Shown here in pieces: positions 59,243-64,000 of a stretch of DNA of 64,000 nt (positions within the stretch are counted from its first letter, which is position 1; every line of letters begins with the position of its first letter). The translations under genes and the position numbers were made by a program. The notes under the pieces were generated by a model, which had not been told where the DNA came from, did no database searches, and saw nothing but the letters and a program-made list of their open reading frames with translations. The stretch is from Methylobacterium sp. (GTDB taxonomy: Bacteria; Pseudomonadota; Alphaproteobacteria; Rhizobiales; Beijerinckiaceae). The stretch spans positions 1 through 64,000 of the forward strand of contig NZ_JAIETD010000024.1 in assembly GCF_019745455.1 (NCBI RefSeq), in the 5' to 3' direction.

Positions 59243-59355
59243 CGTCATTCCGGGGCCGCGCAGCGGAACCCGGAATCCATAGCCGCCGACCTTGCCGACT
59301 GGATCGCTGTAGCGGCTATGAATTCCGGGTTCGCCTTCGGCGCCCCGGAATGACG
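59243..59355. repeat. large intergenic palindromic repeat between mtdA and hprA
   Basis: Two 44-base arms (59243-59286 and 59312-59355) are inverted near-copies: outer CGTCATTCCGGGGC/GCCCCGGAATGACG is exact, and GAACCCGGAAT with CATAGCCGC recur inside. About 25 bases form the loop. It fills about half of the 237-base gap upstream of mtdA. The CGTCATTCCGGGGC type resembles dispersed repeats I recall from alphaproteobacterial genomes; copy number here cannot be judged. Confidence 0.85.
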
Positions 59356-59402
59356 CAATTAAAGAGGTCACCGGGAGAGTCTTACCCGAACCCCTCGTAA
59401 AC

Positions 59403-60347
59403 TCAGCCTTCAACCACGTTCTGCGGCTTGCCCGCCACGAAGGCCTCGACATTGTCGACGAGCTGGTCGGCGAGGATCTGCATCGCCTGCTTGCTGGCCC
59501 ACGCCACGTGCGGCGTCACGATGAGGTTCGGCAGGTCGAGCTCGCACAGGATATTGCCGTTCTTCGGAGGCTCGGTCATCACCACGTCGAAGCCGGCGCC
59601 GCCGATGGTGCCAGCCTTCAGAGCCTCGGCGAGAGCTTCCTCGTCGACGAGCCCGCCCCGGGCCGTGTTGATGAGAAGGGCGTTCTTCTTCATCTTCGCG
59701 AGCTGTTCGCGCCCGATCATGTTGCGGGTCTCGGGCGTCAGCGGCGCGTGGAGCGTGATGACGTCCGACTCGGTCAGGATGGTCTCGAAATCGACGAGGT
59801 CCGGCTGCGGGAACACGTCGTAGGCGATGACCTTCATGCCGAGTGCCTCGGCCCGCTTGGCGATCGACTTGCCGAGCGCGCCGTAGCCGACGATGCCCAG
59901 CGTCGAGCCGGCGATGTCATGGATCGGGTAGTCGAAGTAGCAGAACTGGGTCGACTTCGCCCAATCGCCGCGGCGGACCGAATTCGCATACGGAACGATC
60001 GCGCGGCGCAGGGCGAACATCAGCCCGATCACGTGCTCGGGCACGGTGTTGAAGGCGTAGTTGCGAATGTTCACGACAGTGATGCCGCGCTCCTTGGCGG
60101 CGGCCTTGTCGACGACGTCCGTGCCGGTGGCGGCGACCGCGATCAGCTTGAGGTCGGGAAGCTTCGCCAGAGTGTCGGCGCGCATCGGGACCTTGTTGAT
60201 CAGGGCGATCGAGGCACCCTGCAGACGCTCGACGATCTCTTCCGGCGTCCAGGTCGACTCGTACTCGGTGTAGTCGTGCGGAAAGTTGAATTCGCGCACT
60301 TGGGCATCGAGGGATTCACGGTCGAGGAAGACGATCTTATGCGTCAT
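59403..60347 (-). CDS. hprA: hydroxypyruvate reductase
   Basis: HprA reduces hydroxypyruvate to glycerate with NAD(P)H in the serine cycle. The 314-residue D-2-hydroxyacid dehydrogenase has the Rossmann motif LGIVGYGALGKSIAKRA, and catalytic Arg and Glu regions INTARGGLVDEEAL with His in TPHVAWASKQAMQ. The substrate pocket matches the glycerate/hydroxypyruvate branch by context. It lies between sgaA and the palindrome. The ATG is preceded by GAGAG. Confidence 0.93.
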   Translation of the reverse strand: MTHKIVFLDRESLDAQVREFNFPHDYTEYESTWTPEEIVERLQGASIALINKVPMRADTLAKLPDLKLIAVAATGTDVVDKAAAKERGITVVNIRNYAFNTVPEHVIGLMFALRRAIVPYANSVRRGDWAKSTQFCYFDYPIHDIAGSTLGIVGYGALGKSIAKRAEALGMKVIAYDVFPQPDLVDFETILTESDVITLHAPLTPETRNMIGREQLAKMKKNALLINTARGGLVDEEALAEALKAGTIGGAGFDVVMTEPPKNGNILCELDLPNLIVTPHVAWASKQAMQILADQLVDNVEAFVAGKPQNVVEG

Positions 60348-60414
60348 GGGGTCTCTCGGGTGACGTCCCGCGCCGGGCGCGGCGTAACGCAGACACGTGG
60401 ATTCAAGAAGAGGC

Positions 60415-60437
60415 GGGGCCGGCGCGATGCCGGCCCC
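60415..60437 (-). terminator. hairpin after sgaA, before hprA
   Basis: On the minus strand GGGGCCGGC, a five-base loop and GCCGGCCCC form a perfect nine-base stem followed by GCCTCTTCTTG, a pyrimidine-rich tail. It lies 13 bases past the sgaA stop. It may terminate part of the sgaA transcript or shield its end, while hprA would then need its own promoter or read-through. Confidence 0.5.
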
Positions 60438-60449
60438 GGATCGACGGCT

Positions 60450-61658
60450 TCAGGACTTCGAGAGCGGGTTCTCGCGCAGGTAGCTCGACGCGGCGGCGAC
60501 GCCGGAGCCGGGCTGCACCTTCACGCCGTTGTCGAGCATCGACATCTCGGCGCCCGCGATGGCGCCGAGTAGCGAGAGTTCGTTCAGGTCACCGACGTGA
60601 CCGATGCGGAACACCTTACCGGCGACCTGGCTCAAACCTGCGCCGAGGGCGAGATTGTAGCGGACATAGGCGTGCTTGATGATCGCGGCGGCATCGACGC
60701 CTTCAGGCGCAAGGATCGCCGTCACCGTATCGGAGTTCCACTTCGGATCCTTGGCACAGGTCTTCAGACCCCAAGCCGAGACCGCCTGGCGGGTCGCCTC
60801 AGCGAGGACGTGGTGCCGGTGATAGACGTTCTCGAGGCCTTCCTCGTTGAGGCAGGCAAGGGCCTCGCGCAGGCCGTAGAGCAGCGGCAGCGACGGGGTG
60901 TAGGGGAAGTAGCCGCCAGGGTTCTGCTTCAGATGGTCGGCCCAGGCGAAGTAGACGTTGCCGAGGCGGTCGTTGCGGCCGGAAGAGCCCTCGGCGACCT
61001 TGAGAGCCTTGGGGCTGACGCAGATCACGCCGAGACCAGCGGGCAGCATCAGGCCCTTTTGCGAGCCGGCGATGCCGCAATCGACCCGCCACTCGTCCAT
61101 CTTGAAGGGCAGCGAGCCGATCGAGGACACGCCGTCGACGAAGAGGAGCGCCGGGTGACCGGCCGCGTCGATGGCCTTGCGGACCGCGCCGATGTCGCTG
61201 GTGACGCCGGTGGCGGTCTCGTTATGGACCACCATGACGGCCTTGATCTCGTGGTTCTTGTCGGCCCGAAGGGCCTCCTCGATCTTCTCGGGGTGAGCGC
61301 CGGTGCCCCACTCCTCGTCCTGGACGATGACGTCGAGGCCGAGGCGCTGGGCCATGTCGATCCAGAGATGACTGAACTGGCCGTAACGGGCGGTGAGCAC
61401 CTTGTCGCCGCGGGCAAGCGTATTGGTCAGCGCCGATTCCCAGATGCCGGTGCCCGAAGCCGGGAACAGGATGATCGTGCCGTCGGTGGAGCCGAACACC
61501 GCCTTGGTGTCCTGGAAGAGCGGCTTCGTCAGGGACGGGAAGTCGACCGAGCGATGGTCCTCGGATTGCACGAGCATCGCGCGCATCACACGATCCGGGA
61601 TGTTCGTCGGGCCCGGCACGAACAGGTGATTGCGACCAGGCCGTCTCGTTGCCGCCAT
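60450..61658 (-). CDS. sgaA: serine-glyoxylate aminotransferase
   Basis: SgaA converts serine and glyoxylate to hydroxypyruvate and glycine using pyridoxal phosphate. The 402-residue class V aminotransferase begins AATRRPGRNHLFVPGPTNIPDRV, and has the lysine-bearing region SQKGLMLPAGLGVICVSPKAL, with FVDGVSSIGSLPFKMDEWRVD just before it. It is the first gene in the serine-cycle order. GGAGA lies seven bases before the ATG. Confidence 0.95.
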   Translation of the reverse strand: MAATRRPGRNHLFVPGPTNIPDRVMRAMLVQSEDHRSVDFPSLTKPLFQDTKAVFGSTDGTIILFPASGTGIWESALTNTLARGDKVLTARYGQFSHLWIDMAQRLGLDVIVQDEEWGTGAHPEKIEEALRADKNHEIKAVMVVHNETATGVTSDIGAVRKAIDAAGHPALLFVDGVSSIGSLPFKMDEWRVDCGIAGSQKGLMLPAGLGVICVSPKALKVAEGSSGRNDRLGNVYFAWADHLKQNPGGYFPYTPSLPLLYGLREALACLNEEGLENVYHRHHVLAEATRQAVSAWGLKTCAKDPKWNSDTVTAILAPEGVDAAAIIKHAYVRYNLALGAGLSQVAGKVFRIGHVGDLNELSLLGAIAGAEMSMLDNGVKVQPGSGVAAASSYLRENPLSKS

Positions 61659-62015
61659 GATGATGTCTCCGGTTTCCTAAAGCTCTGCAGCGCGACCGCG
61701 TTCCGGCGGCGCCACTCGGTCGATCTCGGGGTGAATACGGCCGGTATTGGCCGCGATCGCTGGGTCGGCCGTCACGCGCGTCATCGAGCGACGATGCACG
61801 CGCAAAGACCCGGCTCGCGCCGCCTTCACCGCGGCGGCAATATGGCGACCTTCGGCGCGCAAGGAAAACGGAAAAAACTTTTCCTCCCGACTCAAAAAAT
61901 TGCGCTGCAACAGGGCCCTGGAAGCATCAGTGGCCAGGACGACAGGACCGCGTCATCAAACTGATACGGGAATCCGGTTTGGCTCCGGAGAGATGGACGC
62001 CGCCCGGAGAGCCCC
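61659..62015. other. divergent intergenic region: sgaA and phosphoesterase promoters
   Basis: A 357-base gap between the divergent sgaA and metallophosphoesterase genes. It contains the dyad AATAC-N5-GTATT (61734-61748), GGAAAA-N3-TTTTCC (61870-61884) and a further AT-rich tract near 61900. No ORF is supported. It should hold the serine-cycle promoter; the dyad is a candidate operator. Confidence 0.45.
61734..61748 (-). promoter_or_regulatory. candidate operator dyad upstream of sgaA
   Basis: AATAC-N5-GTATT, 76-90 bases before the sgaA ATG. LysR-type regulators such as QscR control serine-cycle genes in Methylobacterium and bind dyads of this general size. The spacing does not exactly fit the T-N11-A rule, so this is tentative. 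Confidence 0.3.
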
Positions 62016-62840
62016 GTGAGCGAAGACAACGAGAAGACGATCCGCGTCAGGACGCTCTTTCTCTCCGACATGCATCTCGGCACGAAGGGCTGTCAGGCCG
62101 GACTGCTCTTGAACTTTCTGCGGGATTACGACGCCGACGAGATCTACCTCGTGGGCGACGTCGTCGACGGCTGGCAGCTGAAATCAGGCTGGTACTGGCC
62201 CCAGAGCCATAACGACGTGGTTCAGAAGCTGCTGCGCAAGGTCCGCAAGGGCACGAAGCTCGTCTACGTGCCAGGCAACCACGACGAATTCCTGCGCGAT
62301 TATCTCGGCGCGAATTTCGGCGGCATCGAGATCCACGACCAGCACGTCCACGTCGCCGCCGACGGCAAGCGCTATCTCGTCATTCACGGCGACCAGTTCG
62401 ACATGGTGGTGCGCCACGCCAAGTGGATCGCGTTCCTTGGCGATTGGGCCTACACTTTCGCGCTGTTCATCAACACGCACCTGAACACATTGCGCCGCCG
62501 GCTCGGCCTCGCCTACTGGTCGCTCTCGGCCTGGGCTAAGCTGAAGGTCAAGAATGCCGTCAACTTCATCGGTAAGTTCGAGGAACTGCTCACCGCTGAA
62601 GCCAAGCGCGTCGGCGCGGACGGCGTCATATGCGGACACATTCACCATGCCGCGAACCGCCAGATCGACGGGCTGACCTATCTCAACACCGGCGATTGGG
62701 TAGAGTCCTGCACTGCGATCGTCGAGCATTACGACGGCCGGATGGAAGTCCTTCACTACCCGAGCCTGCTGCGCGCCCGCGAGGCCGCCGAGGCAGCGCC
62801 GATGCCGATCGAGCGGGGCGGAGCCAGGGCTGTCGCGTGA
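62016..62840 (+). CDS. UDP-2,3-diacylglucosamine pyrophosphatase-like metallophosphoesterase
   Basis: A 274-residue calcineurin-type metallophosphoesterase. The metal-binding set is LFLSDMHLGTKG, LVGDVVDGW, VPGNHDEFLRDYLG, VIHGDQFD and CGHIHHA. It resembles LpxH-like enzymes acting on lipid A precursors, but alphaproteobacteria have other LpxH-type proteins, so the substrate is inference. A GTG start follows GGAGAG. It overlaps the following glycosyltransferase by four bases (GTGA), suggesting one function in glycolipid metabolism. Confidence 0.88.
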   Translation: MSEDNEKTIRVRTLFLSDMHLGTKGCQAGLLLNFLRDYDADEIYLVGDVVDGWQLKSGWYWPQSHNDVVQKLLRKVRKGTKLVYVPGNHDEFLRDYLGANFGGIEIHDQHVHVAADGKRYLVIHGDQFDMVVRHAKWIAFLGDWAYTFALFINTHLNTLRRRLGLAYWSLSAWAKLKVKNAVNFIGKFEELLTAEAKRVGADGVICGHIHHAANRQIDGLTYLNTGDWVESCTAIVEHYDGRMEVLHYPSLLRAREAAEAAPMPIERGGARAVA

Positions 62841-63901
62841 GGCTCCTGATCGCCACCGATGCCTGGCATCCACAGGTCAATGGCGTCGTCCGCTCGCTGG
62901 AACACATGGCAGAGGCAGGCCGGACCGGCGGCATCGAGACGATGTTCCTGACCCATCAGGATTTCGCGTCGATGCCGTTGCCGGGCTATCCGGAGATCCG
63001 GCTGTCATACGCCACCAGGGCGAAGGTCGAGCGGCGGTGGGCGGGCCTTGCGCCGACTCATGTCCACATCGCGACCGAGGGGACGGTGGGCTTTGCCACG
63101 CGGCGCCTGTGCCTCGCCCACGGCCGCCCCTTCACCACGAGCTATCACACCAGATTTCCGGAATATCTGGCTGCGCGGCTGCCGGTGCCGGAGGCCTGGA
63201 GCTATGCCTGGTTGAGGCGCTTCCACGGCGCCTCGAACGGCATCATGGTGAGCACGCCCTCGCTGGAGCGCGAACTGACGGGACGCGGCTTCACGCGGAT
63301 CATGCGTTGGACCCGCGGCGTCGACACCGACTTGTTTCGCCCTCATGGGAGCGATGCCCTCGCCGGCATCCCCGATCCGATCTTCCTCTTCGTCGGTCGT
63401 CTCGCCATCGAGAAGAACATCGCGGCGTTCCTCGATCTCGACCTACCCGGCACCAAGGTCATCGTCGGCGACGGGCCCGACCGCGAGCGGCTTGCCGCCC
63501 TCCATCCGGCAGCCAGGTTCCTCGGCACGAGAACGGGTGAGGCGCTCGCGAGCATCTACGCGGCGGCGGACGTTTTCGTCTTCCCAAGCCTGACCGACAC
63601 GTTCGGCATCGTCCTTCTCGAAGCCCTGGCGTCGGGCGTTCCGGTGGCCGCCTACCCTGTCACCGGTCCCCTCGACGTGATCGGCCAGACCGGCGTCGGG
63701 ATCCTCGATCGCGACCTGCGTGCAGCCGCCCTGGCGGCCCTGGCCATCCCCCGCGCAGCCTGTCGGGCCGAGGCCCTGCGCTACACCTGGGCCGAGAGCG
63801 CGCGCCAGTTCTTCGGCAACATCGAGCGGGCGCACGAGATGCCGCCGAGGCGCTCCGCATCGCGCGCTCCCGTCGCGACCGGGGCCGTGGAAGGCGGTTG
63901 A
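62837..63901 (+). CDS. glycosyltransferase family 4 (MgtA-like)
   Basis: A 354-residue GT-B glycosyltransferase. The N-terminal RLLIATDAWHPQVNGVVRSLE, the C-terminal IFLFVGRLAIEKNI, VIVGDGPDRERLAAL and FVFPSLTDTFGIVLLEALASGVPVAAYP (E-x7-E type motif) define GT4. The pattern matches GDP-mannose- or glucose-dependent glycolipid transferases. Start GTG at 62837 overlaps the phosphoesterase stop by four bases, so they are coupled. The acceptor is unknown. Confidence 0.9.
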   Translation: MRLLIATDAWHPQVNGVVRSLEHMAEAGRTGGIETMFLTHQDFASMPLPGYPEIRLSYATRAKVERRWAGLAPTHVHIATEGTVGFATRRLCLAHGRPFTTSYHTRFPEYLAARLPVPEAWSYAWLRRFHGASNGIMVSTPSLERELTGRGFTRIMRWTRGVDTDLFRPHGSDALAGIPDPIFLFVGRLAIEKNIAAFLDLDLPGTKVIVGDGPDRERLAALHPAARFLGTRTGEALASIYAAADVFVFPSLTDTFGIVLLEALASGVPVAAYPVTGPLDVIGQTGVGILDRDLRAAALAALAIPRAACRAEALRYTWAESARQFFGNIERAHEMPPRRSASRAPVATGAVEGG

Positions 63902-63959
63902 CCTGTAAGGTGGGGCGCCGCGTGATAGGATCCGACACCGCCTCGATACAGCGATTCCA

Positions 63960-64000
63960 ATGCCCCCTTTCGATCCCGCCGCAGCGGCTGCCTATGCAAG
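63960..64000 (+). CDS. possible gene start truncated by the window edge
   Basis: An ATG at 63960 opens a frame (MPPFDPAAAAAYA...) that runs off the end of the window. Only 13 codons are visible, with no clear ribosome site, so neither the gene nor its function can be judged. Confidence 0.3.
   Translation, partial: MPPFDPAAAAAYA

Overview
The window looks like a chromosomal segment of a GC-rich, flagellated alphaproteobacterial methylotroph, most likely a Methylobacterium-type member of the Hyphomicrobiales. The strongest evidence is a complete-looking block of serine-cycle genes at 51.4-61.7 kb (sgaA, hprA, mtdA, fchA, mtkA, mtkB, ppc, mcl, all on the minus strand). MtdA and the malate-CoA ligase pair are hallmarks of serine-cycle methylotrophs. 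Further alphaproteobacterial markers are sciP, ccrM, a separate Fo ATP synthase operon with both b and b' subunits, and a YARHG-domain protein.

Layout. 0.2-9.1 kb: an FAH-family enzyme, a BON/OmpA-like envelope protein, a soluble lytic transglycosylase, dapA, smpB, a YARHG protein, a peroxiredoxin and a NYN-domain protein. 9.4-12.9 kb: pyrE, the ppGpp synthetase/hydrolase gene and rpoZ (minus strand). 13.2-20.0 kb: fabD-fabG-acpP-fabF-mltG-yicC-gmk, a fatty acid/envelope/nucleotide cluster. 20.0-24.0 kb: an HpnL-like membrane protein, then sciP, flgD and fliK. 24.2-28.7 kb: mnmA, a SAM methyltransferase, a VTT-domain protein and a sensor kinase without an adjacent regulator. 28.7-32.7 kb: bioB, an Uup-type ABC-F ATPase, a proline-rich small protein, a PHA-system protein and an RlpA-like protein. 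33.5-38.3 kb: ccrM, mutY, a TM2 protein, dciA, a small cysteine-containing ORF and a Tat-exported DsbA-like protein. 38.5-41.3 kb: atpI-atpB-atpE-b'-b with a strong terminator. 41.4-50.7 kb: an ABC-2 exporter, assorted single genes and an outer-membrane beta-barrel. 50.8-61.7 kb: an HbpS/GlcG-like protein and the serine cycle. 61.9-64.0 kb: a metallophosphoesterase translationally coupled to a glycosyltransferase, then the first codons of a possible further gene.

How the genes work together. The serine-cycle genes convert the C1 unit from methylene-tetrahydrofolate, plus CO2 via PEP carboxylase, through serine, hydroxypyruvate and malyl-CoA to acetyl-CoA and glyoxylate. glyA, glycerate kinase, enolase and malate dehydrogenase are not in the window. 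Two cell-cycle regulators, SciP and CcrM, lie 12 kb apart, and each has a CtrA-like half-site pair upstream; a third such pair lies in the AT-rich gap upstream of the NYN gene. The serine-cycle genes are separated by intergenic palindromes and hairpins that may set transcript boundaries.

I saw no tRNA, rRNA, CRISPR array, transposase, integrase or phage gene. The window reads as core chromosome. No clearly novel multi-gene system stands out; the most interesting leads are regulatory DNA and several very small ORFs.
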